A stretch of 64,000 bases of DNA, from positions 1 through 64,000 of the forward strand of contig JBMNGW010000001.1 in assembly GCA_050950025.1 (NCBI GenBank), read 5' to 3'. Below, in pieces: positions 36,664-46,453 of this stretch; position 1 is the first letter of the stretch, and each line of letters opens with the position of its first letter. The translations under genes were made by a program, and so were the position numbers. The notes below the pieces were generated by a model. It did not search any database. It saw only the letters and a list, made by a program, of their open reading frames with translations, and was not told the DNA's origin. Origin of the DNA: JBMNGW01 sp050950025 (GTDB lineage: Bacteria > Spirochaetota > Spirochaetia > Sphaerochaetales > Sphaerochaetaceae).

Positions 36664-37458
36664 ATGAAGACGATAGGATTCGTTGGCTGCGGGAACATGG
36701 GAGGGGCCATTATTAGGCACATTGCACCGCAAAAAAAATGGAATATTCTGCTGTATGATATTCAAAGCGATGTTGCCCGTAACCTTGCTCTTAAAACCGC
36801 TTCAAAACAGGTTGAATTACAGCCTTTAATTGAACAAAGCGATATCATCGTATTGGCTCTTAAGCCACAGGTCCTTGTGACAGTGTTTGAGCAATTAAGC
36901 GCTTGGGGACCCAAACAGTGGATCAGTATGGCTGCGGGAGTTTCGCTAGAAACACTAACCGGTGCTCTGAAATCAGAAAATGTTATTCGCATCATGCCTA
37001 ACTTAGCTGCTTCGGCCGGCTTTTCGGTTACTGCCATGAGCTCTGCCGCACACGCAGATGCTGCCTTTATTGAAGAGGCTTTATCCTTTTTGCAAAGTTT
37101 TGGTGAAGTCCACAGCATCGATGAAGCCCTCTTTAGTGCTTTCACCGGTTTATCGGGATCTGGAATTGCTGTGGTACTTGAATTTATGCATGCCATGGCT
37201 TTGGGAGGAGTGCATGAAGGCTTTTCTTACCACCAAGCTTTGGAGATTGCCCTTGGCACCTGCCTTTCTGCAGTAAAATTGCAGAGTTTAAGTGCTCAGC
37301 ATCCCCAGCAATTGGTGAGCCAAATCTGCTCACCTCAAGGAACGACGATTGAAGCGATCAAACACCTAGGAGCTGCCAATTTTCAAAGTACCGTTATGCA
37401 GGCGGTGGAAGCTGCCAGCCAAAAGGCCAAAAAAATAGAAGAAATCACCAGCAGATGA
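36664..37458 (+). CDS. proC: Pyrroline-5-carboxylate reductase
   Basis: ProC catalyses the last step of proline synthesis, reducing pyrroline-5-carboxylate with NAD(P)H. It has 264 residues from the ATG at 36664; GAGG lies nine bases upstream, overlapping the restored trmL stop. The Rossmann motif is FVGCGNMGGAI at the N-terminus. Further motifs are LALKPQ, RIMPNLAA near residue 101 and the C-terminal SPQGTTIEA. The in-frame sequence upstream to 36601 belongs to the broken trmL. The rest of the pathway, proBA, lies at 41.8-44.2 kb on the other strand. Confidence 0.95.
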   Translation: MKTIGFVGCGNMGGAIIRHIAPQKKWNILLYDIQSDVARNLALKTASKQVELQPLIEQSDIIVLALKPQVLVTVFEQLSAWGPKQWISMAAGVSLETLTGALKSENVIRIMPNLAASAGFSVTAMSSAAHADAAFIEEALSFLQSFGEVHSIDEALFSAFTGLSGSGIAVVLEFMHAMALGGVHEGFSYHQALEIALGTCLSAVKLQSLSAQHPQQLVSQICSPQGTTIEAIKHLGAANFQSTVMQAVEAASQKAKKIEEITSR

Positions 37459-37465
37459 GGAATAT

Positions 37466-38740
37466 ATGATTGACCTAAGAGAATTAAAACAACGTAAAGC
37501 TGAAATTGCCACCAATATTGCCAACAGAGGGATGAAAGTTGACTTGGACGCCCTAGTTGTTCTGCAAGAAAAAAGAACGGCCTTGCTTCAAGAAATTGAG
37601 GCTCTTAGAACAAAGCGCAATGAGAACGCTGCTTCTATGAAGCAAAAAATGGAGCCTGAAAAACGGCAAGCTTTGATTGCCGAAGGGAAAACGATAAAAG
37701 AAAAGATTAGCCTTTTGGAAGAACAGTTTTCAACTGTCGATGCTGATTACACCAATTTAGCCAAACAAATTCCTAACTATGCCCACCCCGATGCCCCTGT
37801 GGGAAAATTGGATACTGATAATGTCCAAATTAAAACATGGGGAGAAGTACCCACGTTCTCTTTTGCTCCCCTTGATCATGTCCAGTTGGCAGAGCAACTC
37901 GATCTTATCGATTTTGACACAGCTACCAAAGTCTCCGGTTCAAAATTTTATTATCTGAAAAACGAAGCAGTATTTCTTGATTTAGCCTTGCAGCGCTATG
38001 CATTGGACATTCTTAGTGCACATGGGTTTACCCTCACCACCACTCCCGACATTGCCAAAGAGGAAATTTTAGAAGGCATCGGGTTTAATCCCCGCGGAGA
38101 AGAGAGCAACATCTATGCCCTTGAGGGGACCGGCACGTGCCTTATTGGGACAGCTGAAATCACCTTAGGCGGTTACCACGCCAATAAAATTCTTGCCACA
38201 GAACAGTTGCCTTTGAAACTGGCTGGACTATCGCATTGTTTCCGCCGTGAAGCGGGAGCTGCGGGCCAATATTCCAAAGGATTATACCGGGTACACCAAT
38301 TCACTAAGGTTGAGATGTTTGTGTATGCCCTTCCCTCTCAATCAGAGCAGATCCACCAAGAACTGCTGGCCATTGAAGAGGAAATTTTCCAAGGACTAGG
38401 TCTGCCGTACCGGGTTGTTGACACGTGTACCGGTGATTTGGGCTCTCCTGCGTATCGCAAATACGATATTGAGGCCTGGATGCCCGGCAGGGGAACTGAA
38501 GGCTCGTATGGTGAGGTCACAAGCACCAGTAACTGTACCGATTACCAAGCCCGACGGCTGAATATCCGCTACAAGGAGGACTCGGGAAAAACAGCATTCC
38601 TCCATCTGCTAAATGGCACTGCGTTAGCTGTTTCACGTGCCCTTGTAGCCATATTTGAAAACTTTCAGATGGAGGATGGTTCGATTCGCATGCCGGCATC
38701 ACTTGTTCCCTACCTTGGGTTCAGTGAAATCCGACGCTAA
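37466..38740 (+). CDS. serS: Serine--tRNA ligase
   Basis: This class II synthetase has 424 residues. The N-terminal antiparallel coiled-coil arm (about residues 28-100, rich in Glu/Lys/Gln) binds the long variable arm of tRNA-Ser. The catalytic part has SHCFRREAGAAGQ (motif 2) near 255, VDTCTGDLGSPAYRKYDIEAWMPG, TSTSNCTDYQARR and the C-terminal LNGTALAVSRALVAI (motif 3). AGGA lies six bases from the ATG. The stop codon overlaps the ribosome site of pncB. Confidence 0.97.
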   Translation: MIDLRELKQRKAEIATNIANRGMKVDLDALVVLQEKRTALLQEIEALRTKRNENAASMKQKMEPEKRQALIAEGKTIKEKISLLEEQFSTVDADYTNLAKQIPNYAHPDAPVGKLDTDNVQIKTWGEVPTFSFAPLDHVQLAEQLDLIDFDTATKVSGSKFYYLKNEAVFLDLALQRYALDILSAHGFTLTTTPDIAKEEILEGIGFNPRGEESNIYALEGTGTCLIGTAEITLGGYHANKILATEQLPLKLAGLSHCFRREAGAAGQYSKGLYRVHQFTKVEMFVYALPSQSEQIHQELLAIEEEIFQGLGLPYRVVDTCTGDLGSPAYRKYDIEAWMPGRGTEGSYGEVTSTSNCTDYQARRLNIRYKEDSGKTAFLHLLNGTALAVSRALVAIFENFQMEDGSIRMPASLVPYLGFSEIRR

Positions 38741-38750
38741 GGAGGTCGTA

Positions 38751-40199
38751 ATGACAATCTCGGCACTCTCTACCGATTTTTATGAGCTAACGATGATGCA
38801 GGGATACCTGCTGAGCAAAAACAATCCCACCGTAGTCTTTGATATGTTTTATCGTTCAAACCCCTACAATGGCGGCTATGTTGTTTTTGCCGGTCTTGAA
38901 GATTTAATCCGCCGTATTGAGCACTTTACCTTCAGTGATGGTGATATTGCTTATTTGGCATCTTTACATAAATTTGATTCAGCTTTCTTAGATTATCTGG
39001 CCGATTTTACCTTCCAAGGAGACATCTACTCAGTTCCAGAGGGTTCGGTAGTGTTTCCCGGAGAGCCGCTTATTCGGGTTGAAGCCCCCATCACCGAAGC
39101 CCAAATTATTGAAGGCATGCTGCTAAATACGATTAACTATCAATCGTTGATTGCCACCAAAGCTTCTCGAGTCTACCAAGCTACGGCAGGAGGCAGAGTC
39201 ATGGAGTTTGGCCTTAGGCGTGCCCAAGGCCCCGACGGTGCTTTTTCGGCCTCCCGGGCCGCTTTCATTGGCGGAGTGAGTGCCACCAGCAACACCCTAG
39301 CTGGCAAAGTCTTTGATATTCCCGTGGCCGGTACAATGGCCCATTCTTGGGTACAGCTCTTTGACTCGGAGTTGGAAAGCTTCCGCTCGTTTGCCGAACT
39401 GTATCCCGATAACTGCATCCTTTTAATAGACACCTACGATACGCTGCACTCAGGCATTGAAAATGCCATCATTGTGGGCCAAGAACTGAAAGCTAAAGGT
39501 CACAGCATGGGAGTGCGTATCGACAGTGGAGATTTGAGCTATTTATCACGTGAAATTCGTAAAAAGCTCGACCAAGCAGGCTTAGAAGATACTAAAATTT
39601 ACGTCTCCAACGACTTAACTGAAGAGATTATTGAAACTCTGGTTCGCGATCATGTCCCCATTGATTCATGGGGAATCGGTACCCACTTGGTTACCGGAGG
39701 CTCTCAAAGTTCGCTTAACGGTGTCTATAAGCTGGCAGCTCAGAAAAACAAGGAGCATATCTGGCAACCTTCGATGAAAATCAGCAACAGTTTGGAAAAA
39801 GCAACGAACCCTGGCCGAAAGCAGTTATGGCGCTTTTATGATGATGAAGGTCAGGCTTTAGCCGATTTAGTTACCCTTGAAGATGAAGAAATTTCGGTGG
39901 AAAGGGACTTTGTTTTTTACCACCCCTCATTTGAAACCGATTTTTTCACCCTGAAAAAAGGGCGCTATGCCAAGGCTGTGCCACTTCTTTCTGCTGTTAT
40001 GCTCCAAGGCAAACGGCTGCATACACCTTTGCAGCTGACAGAAATTCAGCAATTTGCCCAGTCGTCCTTAGCTACTTTACACGGTACATATAAACGAATT
40101 ATTAATCCTCATATCTACAAAGTTTCTCTTTCAAAAGAGCTAAAAAACCTCAAGACGCAACTGGTTATTGAAGGACGGAAGAGAATTCAGGGCGATTAA
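38751..40199 (+). CDS. pncB: Nicotinate phosphoribosyltransferase
   Basis: The enzyme converts nicotinate and PRPP to nicotinate mononucleotide, the Preiss-Handler entry to NAD. It has 482 residues from the ATG at 38751, which has AAGGAGGT upstream. Motifs: STDFYELTMMQGYL at the N-terminus, EFGLRRAQGPDGA near 148, the His-containing GTMAHSWVQLF near 193 (autophosphorylated His) and GVRIDSGDLSYL near 258. The convergent amidase gene overlaps its last 35 bases. Confidence 0.94.
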   Translation: MTISALSTDFYELTMMQGYLLSKNNPTVVFDMFYRSNPYNGGYVVFAGLEDLIRRIEHFTFSDGDIAYLASLHKFDSAFLDYLADFTFQGDIYSVPEGSVVFPGEPLIRVEAPITEAQIIEGMLLNTINYQSLIATKASRVYQATAGGRVMEFGLRRAQGPDGAFSASRAAFIGGVSATSNTLAGKVFDIPVAGTMAHSWVQLFDSELESFRSFAELYPDNCILLIDTYDTLHSGIENAIIVGQELKAKGHSMGVRIDSGDLSYLSREIRKKLDQAGLEDTKIYVSNDLTEEIIETLVRDHVPIDSWGIGTHLVTGGSQSSLNGVYKLAAQKNKEHIWQPSMKISNSLEKATNPGRKQLWRFYDDEGQALADLVTLEDEEISVERDFVFYHPSFETDFFTLKKGRYAKAVPLLSAVMLQGKRLHTPLQLTEIQQFAQSSLATLHGTYKRIINPHIYKVSLSKELKNLKTQLVIEGRKRIQGD

Positions 40200-40908
40200 T
40201 ATAGGCAAGCACCCCTTCGGCAATACCTAAGGCCATCTGCTGTCGCCACAGAGGGTCTGCGAGCAATACAGCTTCTTCCGGATTGCTTAAAAAAGCAACT
40301 TCGACTAATACCGATGCTATTTTGCTGGCATTTAGGACCCACAGATCCTGCTCTTTAATCCCTCGGTCGCGCCCTTGAGGAAACCGGGAGGCGAGGGCCT
40401 GCTGCATAGCTAAAGCCAACAGCCTGTTTTGTTGCTGCAGCTGTTGATTCAGCTGCTCTGAAGTATTGTGCACATACCTAAGCATCTGCCACACGGGGGT
40501 GTCGATTGTTAAAAAGGGGACCTGCTTGGCTGCCTCTTTTACCAATACTTCAAAGCCACAGGCTTGCTCATTAGCAGAGCTATTCACATGAATGGAGACC
40601 AGCAATGCTGAAAAGTATGCTCCTGGATCGACAGAAGAGGCCATTTCCGCCCTCTGAGCCAACCCTACAAACCGATCATCATCACGGGTAAGAATAACCT
40701 CTAAGTCAGTATTTTCCTTAAGAATGGCGGCTGTTTGCAGCGCTAAATCAAGATTAATCTCTTTTTCTGTATGTATTCCCACTGCCCCCGGATCAGAGCC
40801 GCCATGACCGGCATCGATAATAATGGTAGATACGGGCAAAGAAAAAGGTGAGCCAAATGCCAAAGAGCCGACTATCATCAACCAAAGACAAAATCCCCAA
40901 TATTTCAT
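40165..40908 (-). CDS. N-acetylmuramoyl-L-alanine amidase (Amidase_3), exported
   Basis: This zinc amidase cleaves the MurNAc-L-Ala bond of peptidoglycan in the periplasm. It has 247 residues from the ATG at 40908, which overlaps the preceding stop as ATGA. The signal peptide is about residues 1-20 (FCLWLMIVGSLAFG). Zinc-site motifs: IIDAGHGGSDPGAVG with the first His, EKEINLDLAL with the Glu ligand and LLVSIHVNSS with the second His. The final EVAFLSNPEEA carries the catalytic Glu. It is the distal gene of proA-proB-GT-amidase. Confidence 0.93.
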   Translation of the reverse strand: MKYWGFCLWLMIVGSLAFGSPFSLPVSTIIIDAGHGGSDPGAVGIHTEKEINLDLALQTAAILKENTDLEVILTRDDDRFVGLAQRAEMASSVDPGAYFSALLVSIHVNSSANEQACGFEVLVKEAAKQVPFLTIDTPVWQMLRYVHNTSEQLNQQLQQQNRLLALAMQQALASRFPQGRDRGIKEQDLWVLNASKIASVLVEVAFLSNPEEAVLLADPLWRQQMALGIAEGVLAYINRPEFSSVLQ

Positions 40909-41810
40909 GACGGCACTTCCCATTTGTCCATCAGCTGGGTGAAATCATTTTTGTAGAGGGCAAGACGCTTTTTCACCTCTTTAAACAGCTCAGAATCAAA
41001 ATATTTGCCCCCCCGTTTGGGATAATTCTTCCCGTTCATTTGGCGCACTCCCAAAGCCTTAGTGTGCACTCGGACAATACCTCCGACACACGTACGGTCT
41101 TCAATAATGAATTGGCGCTGAGGGAAGAACCAATTCATCGCAGGGTTGCACAAAATTGGATAGCCGTAGAGCCAACATCGCAGTCCAAAATCGAGTTGTT
41201 GCCAGTACTCTGTTTCAATAAGCTCATCAAAGCCTCTGATGCGTTGAAACAGGGCTCTTTCATACAAGCCAACTCCCAAAAAAGGGTACAATGTTGGCTC
41301 AAGAGTGCCGCTGGGCATAAATGAAAGAGGATCAAGCAACTCCTTTCTGATAAAAGGAGCTTGAATTATGGGAATCGATTCTCCTAAGCGGTTGGTCAAA
41401 TGGGCAGTGATGGCCACAGGACGATCGCTGCGATGCAGCAGTTGGATAGAGGCCTCAATGTCTATGCTTTTTTGCCTTAAATCACTGCGGGTAAGTAAAA
41501 AGTAAGTGGAATAGCTTTCATTGGCCAACACATTGGCCATCGAAGCAAAAGAGGCCGGTTCACTAAAGACGATAAAATTAATCTTGGCAAAACGATTACG
41601 TAAAGAAAGGACATCTCCTTGACCTTGGTGCATCAGCACAAAGAGACTCATTGAGGAGAACTGATCGCACAGCTGGTCGATGGATGTTGCCAATGAATCA
41701 CCGTTTTCAACAGCAATTATGCCTACAGCCAAGGTTTGGTCGCGGTGCAGAGTTCTGATTCTCCTACCGATGTCTTGTATCCTGTGATACAGCTGATAAT
41801 TATTCGTCAT
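40905..41810 (-). CDS. Glycosyltransferase-2-like protein
   Basis: This 301-residue protein probably has a GT-A fold. A Rossmann-like start (LAVGIIAVENGDS near residue 25) is followed by LLTRSDLRQ in the place of a DxD metal site, and FDELIETEYWQQLDFGLRCWLYGYP near 215 resembles the GT2 C-terminal ED..DLxLR...G motif. There is no signal peptide or membrane helix. Acceptor and donor are unknown. Its location between proB (11-base overlap) and an envelope amidase (4-base overlap) hints at an envelope role, but that is inference. Confidence 0.6.
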   Translation of the reverse strand: MTNNYQLYHRIQDIGRRIRTLHRDQTLAVGIIAVENGDSLATSIDQLCDQFSSMSLFVLMHQGQGDVLSLRNRFAKINFIVFSEPASFASMANVLANESYSTYFLLTRSDLRQKSIDIEASIQLLHRSDRPVAITAHLTNRLGESIPIIQAPFIRKELLDPLSFMPSGTLEPTLYPFLGVGLYERALFQRIRGFDELIETEYWQQLDFGLRCWLYGYPILCNPAMNWFFPQRQFIIEDRTCVGGIVRVHTKALGVRQMNGKNYPKRGGKYFDSELFKEVKKRLALYKNDFTQLMDKWEVPS

Positions 41811-42897
41811 GATCTAAAAAGACTATATCCTCCGGTCTAAAAATGACCAAGGCTTTGCCGTTGGCCAAATCTTTGCTTCTGCTTCCCGCCATGGCGGCCA
41901 CTTGCTCACTATTATAATAGGGGACCGCTTTGGCGACATCATTAATCATCACCACCTCCCCTGCCTGGAAAAATCCTTCAACATGCACAATACCTGAGGG
42001 TAAAAGGCTCTTATGGTTGCGAAGAGCCTGGACCGCCCCTTCATCGATGCGAATGCATCCTTGGGTTTGGCTATTAAGAATCCAGCGGGAGCGCTCTTTA
42101 AGTTTTTTTTCTGCAGGAATATAGGTTCCTAATTGTTGTCCTGCTAAAAGACGGCTAAGAATCTGCTCTTCATACCCGCTGGCAATAATAGTGGCACACC
42201 CTGCATTGGCCGCTATTTTAGCGGCTAAAAGTTTTGTTTTCATACCACCGGTAGAAAAAGTGCTGCCTGCTTTTCCCGCATATCCAATAATTGTTGCATC
42301 AATTTTTTCAACTTCGCTTACGAGGCGAGCCGAGTTCTTTTTTTTGGGATCGCCGGTATACAAACCGTCTATGTCGGTAAGGATAATAAGAAGCTGGGCA
42401 TCAATTTTACTGGCCACCAGGGCACTCATGCGATCGTTATCACCAAATGCAGTCCCAATTTCGGCCGTACTGACAGCATCATTTTCATTGAAGATGGGAA
42501 CAACTCCCAGTTCAAGGAGCGTTTGTACTGAGTTTTTTAAATTTACAAACGTTTTCCGATTATTCATTTCGCTGCGAGTAATCAGAATTTGGGAACACAC
42601 AATTTGATGGCGGGAAAAAGCGCTGCGATAGTGACTCATCAGAATCGGTTGACCGATAGAAGCGCAAGCTTGGCGCATGGCTACCGCTTTGACGGCCCCT
42701 TTTTTACCCAGTTCTTTGGCTCCCAGCCCAATTGCTCCCGAAGAGACTAACAGTACTTGGACGCCTTTTTTTTGCAGATTCACAATGTCCAACACCAGCT
42801 CTTCAATCCGTTTTGAATCGATGCCGCTGCGATCACTTAACAAATTGGTCCCAATTTTGACCACGATGCGTTTAGAGTGAGCAATATCGCCTCTCAT
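41800..42897 (-). CDS. proB: Glutamate 5-kinase
   Basis: ProB phosphorylates glutamate to gamma-glutamyl phosphate, the first and normally proline-inhibited step of proline synthesis. Its 365 residues comprise an N-terminal amino-acid-kinase domain (VVKIGTNLLSD, VSSGAIGLGAKELG, FNENDAVST, FGDNDRMSALVA, and STGGMKTKLLAA) and a C-terminal PUA domain of about 90 residues, as in E. coli. The start overlaps the proA stop by four bases, so ProA and ProB are coupled. Confidence 0.96.
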   Translation of the reverse strand: MRGDIAHSKRIVVKIGTNLLSDRSGIDSKRIEELVLDIVNLQKKGVQVLLVSSGAIGLGAKELGKKGAVKAVAMRQACASIGQPILMSHYRSAFSRHQIVCSQILITRSEMNNRKTFVNLKNSVQTLLELGVVPIFNENDAVSTAEIGTAFGDNDRMSALVASKIDAQLLIILTDIDGLYTGDPKKKNSARLVSEVEKIDATIIGYAGKAGSTFSTGGMKTKLLAAKIAANAGCATIIASGYEEQILSRLLAGQQLGTYIPAEKKLKERSRWILNSQTQGCIRIDEGAVQALRNHKSLLPSGIVHVEGFFQAGEVVMINDVAKAVPYYNSEQVAAMAGSRSKDLANGKALVIFRPEDIVFLDHDE

Positions 42898-44204
42898 GAT
42901 GTTTTATTTCCCATAGCACTAATTCCATCGTTGGGCATATCGCGATGCAAATACGTTTTTTCACCTTTCTCATAGGAATCAACAATATCACCATGACCAC
43001 AGAGCAGCCATTTGGCAACAACCAGCCCTTCTAAGCCCACAGGGCCGCGGGCGTGGATCTTTTGTGTGCTGATACCCACTTCGGCTCCCAAGCCGTAGCG
43101 AAACCCATCGGCAAAACGGGTGCTGCAGTTCCAAAAGACATCGGCCGAATCGACTTCCTGTAAAAACTGTCTGGCTGTTTCTTTGTTTTGTGTGATGATA
43201 GCATCGGTATGGCCCGAGCCGTATTGGGAAATGTGGTCAATGGCCTGTTGTGCTGAATCGACGACTTTAATCGCAATTTCGTAATCCAGGTACTCCGTTT
43301 GCCAATCTTTTGTAGTAGCTGCCACACATGGTATAAGCGAGGCCACTCTCTGATCGCCGTGCACCACTACATTGAACCGATCAAGCTCTTTTTTGAACAA
43401 TGGCAAAAACTCAGAAGCTACCTCTGAGTGGACTAAAAGAGTTTCTATGGCATTGCAAACAGCCGGATACTGAGTTTTGGCATCCACTGCCACTTTTACC
43501 GCCATAGACACATCGGCCTCTTTGTCGATGTACATAGCACACAGTCCGTCGGCATGCCCCAACACAGGGATATGGGTGTTTTCCATAATATAACGGACAA
43601 ATTCATTTGATCCGCGAGGTATCAACAAATCGACGATATGATCGAGACTGAGCAACTCTTTGACATCTTCACGACTTTGCAGATGGACTATCCAGCCGCT
43701 TTGCGGTCCAAAAGGCTCTAATGCTTTTCTGACTGTTGCCACTAATTCAGCATTAGTTCTTAAAGCTTCACTGCCCCCTTTAAGAACAATGGCATTACCG
43801 CTTTTTAGGCATAAAGAGAGGATTTGAATCAGGGCATCCGGACGCGATTCAAAAATCATGCCGATGACACCAATTGGGACATCGACTTTTTCCAGTACTA
43901 AGCCTTCATCAAGGAGTCTGCGCTGGCGTACCGTGCCAATCGGATCGGCTAAAGCGGCAACCTGGCGCACTCCTACGGCCACCGAAGCCAGTTTATCAGC
44001 ATCCAAAGAGAGCCGTTTTTGTAAAGGCTGGGCTAATTTTGTTTTTTTGGCCTCCAAGAGGTCCTGCTCATTGGCAGCTTGGATGGCATCACTGTTGTTC
44101 TCCAAAGCCGTTGCAATGGCCAACAACATTGCGTTGCGCTCCTCCAAAGAGGCCATTCTAAGAGCCCTTTGGTGCCATTTCAGTTGATTCAATTGCTCAT
44201 TCAT
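42894..44204 (-). CDS. proA: Glutamate-5-semialdehyde dehydrogenase (gamma-glutamyl phosphate reductase)
   Basis: ProA reduces gamma-glutamyl phosphate to glutamate semialdehyde with NADPH. It has 436 residues from the ATG at 44204 (GGGAG eight bases upstream); the longer start at 44225 is less likely. Motifs: GMIFESRPDALIQI near 111, LKGGSEA near 138, LIPRGSNEFVRYIMENTHIPV near 197 and the catalytic Cys in YPAVCNAIE near 249. First gene of the proA-proB-GT-amidase transcript. Confidence 0.96.
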   Translation of the reverse strand: MNEQLNQLKWHQRALRMASLEERNAMLLAIATALENNSDAIQAANEQDLLEAKKTKLAQPLQKRLSLDADKLASVAVGVRQVAALADPIGTVRQRRLLDEGLVLEKVDVPIGVIGMIFESRPDALIQILSLCLKSGNAIVLKGGSEALRTNAELVATVRKALEPFGPQSGWIVHLQSREDVKELLSLDHIVDLLIPRGSNEFVRYIMENTHIPVLGHADGLCAMYIDKEADVSMAVKVAVDAKTQYPAVCNAIETLLVHSEVASEFLPLFKKELDRFNVVVHGDQRVASLIPCVAATTKDWQTEYLDYEIAIKVVDSAQQAIDHISQYGSGHTDAIITQNKETARQFLQEVDSADVFWNCSTRFADGFRYGLGAEVGISTQKIHARGPVGLEGLVVAKWLLCGHGDIVDSYEKGEKTYLHRDMPNDGISAMGNKTS

Positions 44205-44286
44205 GCTCGCTACTCCCAATCTCATTAGGCTTAAGATTACTCCGATTCACTGTTCAATGCAAGCTCGCCTGTTTACGATAATCCCG

Positions 44287-44315
44287 TTGTGTTTTTGAAA
44301 ATAGGATGGTAAAAT
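44287..44315 (+). promoter_or_regulatory. Candidate promoter of the FecCD-type ABC importer operon
   Basis: TTGTGT (44287-44292) and TAAAAT (44310-44315) are 17 bases apart. A short leader carries AAGGTGAT before the ATG at 44334. I found no clear iron-box, ModE-like or cobalamin-type element in the 129-base gap. Confidence 0.5.
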
Positions 44316-44333
44316 AGGTTCCAAGGTGATCTT

Positions 44334-45419
44334 ATGAAACAACGAAGAATGCAATCTCTTTTTTGCATAGCGGTGGTGCTGTTGGGCACCTTTTCTGTTT
44401 TTGCCTCAGGTGCGCCAGAGTCCTCTTTACATGGCACTCAGGCCATTGATGCACTTGGGCGCACCGTTGAACTGCCTGATAAACCCTCTGTAATCGCAGT
44501 TGTGGGTAAAGCAGCTCTTATCCCCTCTGATGCGCTGTTTATGTTCCCTATCGCACAAGAGGCAGAAGTCTACCTTTCGACAACCGACCAAGGCCTAGGC
44601 GATTTCTTTCCTCTGTTAAAACCCTCAATCACCGGTGATAAGCGTCTAGCTCAGCAAGCTAGTGCCGAAGAGATCCTTGCTTTAAAACCCGATCTCATTT
44701 TGATGAAAAGTAGTAATTATCAACAATTGGGCAAGCAATTAGAGCAATTCAATCTTCCTCTTTTTGTTATGGATCTTGAAAGCAGTGAAGCTTGGAAAGA
44801 GGAGATACTGCAATTAGGAAAACTGTTGGACGATACTGCGACAGCTCAAAACGTTGTTGCCGAGTTGCAAAGAAGAGAAGACGCTATTGCCACACAGATA
44901 GCCACAATTGACCCGAATCAAAAACCCACTGTCGTCTATGCTCAAGCAACTTCGCAGGAAGGAACGTTAAGTCTCAGTGTCTCTCCCAACGGCTGGATTC
45001 AGCAAAGTTTAGTCGAAAAAGCAGGGGCAATCCCCATCTGGGTTGATCAGAGTATCACTGCACCGTCGTGGAGAACTATCTCTTTTGAACAGCTGGCAGC
45101 TTGGAAACCCGATGTGTTGGTTCTCATCTCGTATCGCCAAGATGCCAAACAGTTAGTCGAACGGTTTCACGCCTCTCTGCAGTGGCAATTTTTGGGGACT
45201 AAAGTCTTTGCTTCAGCTGCAGATGTGGTCAATTATGCCCAAGCTGATAGTCGCTGGATTTTAGCTTTGCAACACTTGGCAAAAACACTTTATCCCGACC
45301 TTTTTGCCACTGTTTCAATGGCAGAAGAGGTGCGCTCTTTTTATCGCACCATTTACAACGTTGAGGATACAGATGTGCTTAATCTGCTCGTTGACTCCTA
45401 CATCCAGTCGGTGAATTAA
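44334..45419 (+). CDS. ABC transporter substrate-binding protein (iron/cobalamin/molybdate class)
   Basis: The 361-residue periplasmic binding protein is of the class III (Peripla_BP_2) fold used for siderophores, haem, cobalamin and, in some cases, molybdate or tungstate. It has a signal peptide of about residues 1-25 (LFCIAVVLLGTFSVFAS). DALGRTVELP near 41 is the classic start of the mature domain, and ALKPDLILMKSS near 119 is the conserved strand-helix. There is no Cys lipobox. The substrate cannot be read from sequence; nearby molybdenum-enzyme genes make molybdate a candidate. Confidence 0.88.
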   Translation: MKQRRMQSLFCIAVVLLGTFSVFASGAPESSLHGTQAIDALGRTVELPDKPSVIAVVGKAALIPSDALFMFPIAQEAEVYLSTTDQGLGDFFPLLKPSITGDKRLAQQASAEEILALKPDLILMKSSNYQQLGKQLEQFNLPLFVMDLESSEAWKEEILQLGKLLDDTATAQNVVAELQRREDAIATQIATIDPNQKPTVVYAQATSQEGTLSLSVSPNGWIQQSLVEKAGAIPIWVDQSITAPSWRTISFEQLAAWKPDVLVLISYRQDAKQLVERFHASLQWQFLGTKVFASAADVVNYAQADSRWILALQHLAKTLYPDLFATVSMAEEVRSFYRTIYNVEDTDVLNLLVDSYIQSVN

Positions 45420-46453
45420 TGAGTGCTGATTTGCAATCTTACAACCGGCAATTGGCTCAAAGCAAACAGAAATTGGTCCTCAGTATAGTGCTGTTGCTTA
45501 TAAGCTCCTTAGGTGCCTTATTCATCGGGCGTTATCCTGTTGCCGGCTTTGCTTCACCTCAATTGCTGCTAAGCGATCCGCTATATGCTCAGGTAGTCTT
45601 GCATATTCGCCTGCCGCGGGTTGTACTGGCTGTAGTCGGAGGTGCCGCATTGGCCGCTGCCGGGTATGTATTTCAAATGCTTTTTGCCAACCCATTGGTG
45701 GAGCCGGGCTTTTTAGGGGTTTCTCAGGGAGCTGCTTTTGGAGCAGCATCGGCTATGGTCTTTTTTGGTTCCTCTGCAGCTTTAATCCAAGTGTTTGCCG
45801 CAGTTGGAGGCTTGGTTGCTTTATTTCTTTCGTATCTGATTGCACGGCTGCTTCGTTTTGGCGGCTCTATTTTGCGCTTGGTACTGGCAGGGATAGCTGT
45901 CGGAGCTTTTTTTTCGGCTTTGTTGTCCCTTGTTAAGCTGGCAGCCGATCCTCACGGCTCTTTGCAGGAAATTACGTTTTGGATGATGGGGGGACTGTAT
46001 AACTCCAATTGGTCTATGGCTGTGTGGGTAGTGCCGATTATTGGCGTTTCATTGACGCTGCTACTGTTGTTTCGCTGGCGAATCAACATTCTCTCTCTCA
46101 GTGCAAAAAGTGCCCACGCTGTGGGGTTGGCCGTGGGAGTGCAAAAAGGCTTATTGTTGCTTTGTGCCACTACCGCTACCACCGCCATCATCAGTGTGGC
46201 AGGCCTGTTAGGATGGGTGGGTCTGATCATCCCTCATCTGGGGCGCAAGCTGTATGGCAGCGATGCCCGTTACAGCCTCGGTGGTTCAGCTCTTTTGGGT
46301 GCCCTCTTTCTTTTGCTTTGCGATACGGCAGGCAGAACGCTTCTTTCCAGTGAAATTCCTTTGGGAGTTATTACCAGTTTATGTGGAGCCGCTTTATTTG
46401 TGGTGATTCTCAGTCAAAAAGAGAAGGAGAGAGAGTTTGAACACAGCCTTTGA
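45419..46453 (+). CDS. FecCD-family ABC transporter permease
   Basis: The 344-residue integral membrane permease has about ten predicted helices, from a long first helix (LVLSIVLLLISSLGALFIG) on. LRLPRVVLAVVGGAALAAAGYVFQ and NPLVEPGFLGVSQGAAFGA are the hallmark FecCD/BtuC segments, and GLIIPHLGRKLYG near 267 is the ATPase-contacting loop region. The start overlaps the binding-protein stop by one base (TAATG). The end overlaps the ATPase gene by 17 bases. Confidence 0.95.
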   Translation: MSADLQSYNRQLAQSKQKLVLSIVLLLISSLGALFIGRYPVAGFASPQLLLSDPLYAQVVLHIRLPRVVLAVVGGAALAAAGYVFQMLFANPLVEPGFLGVSQGAAFGAASAMVFFGSSAALIQVFAAVGGLVALFLSYLIARLLRFGGSILRLVLAGIAVGAFFSALLSLVKLAADPHGSLQEITFWMMGGLYNSNWSMAVWVVPIIGVSLTLLLLFRWRINILSLSAKSAHAVGLAVGVQKGLLLLCATTATTAIISVAGLLGWVGLIIPHLGRKLYGSDARYSLGGSALLGALFLLLCDTAGRTLLSSEIPLGVITSLCGAALFVVILSQKEKEREFEHSL

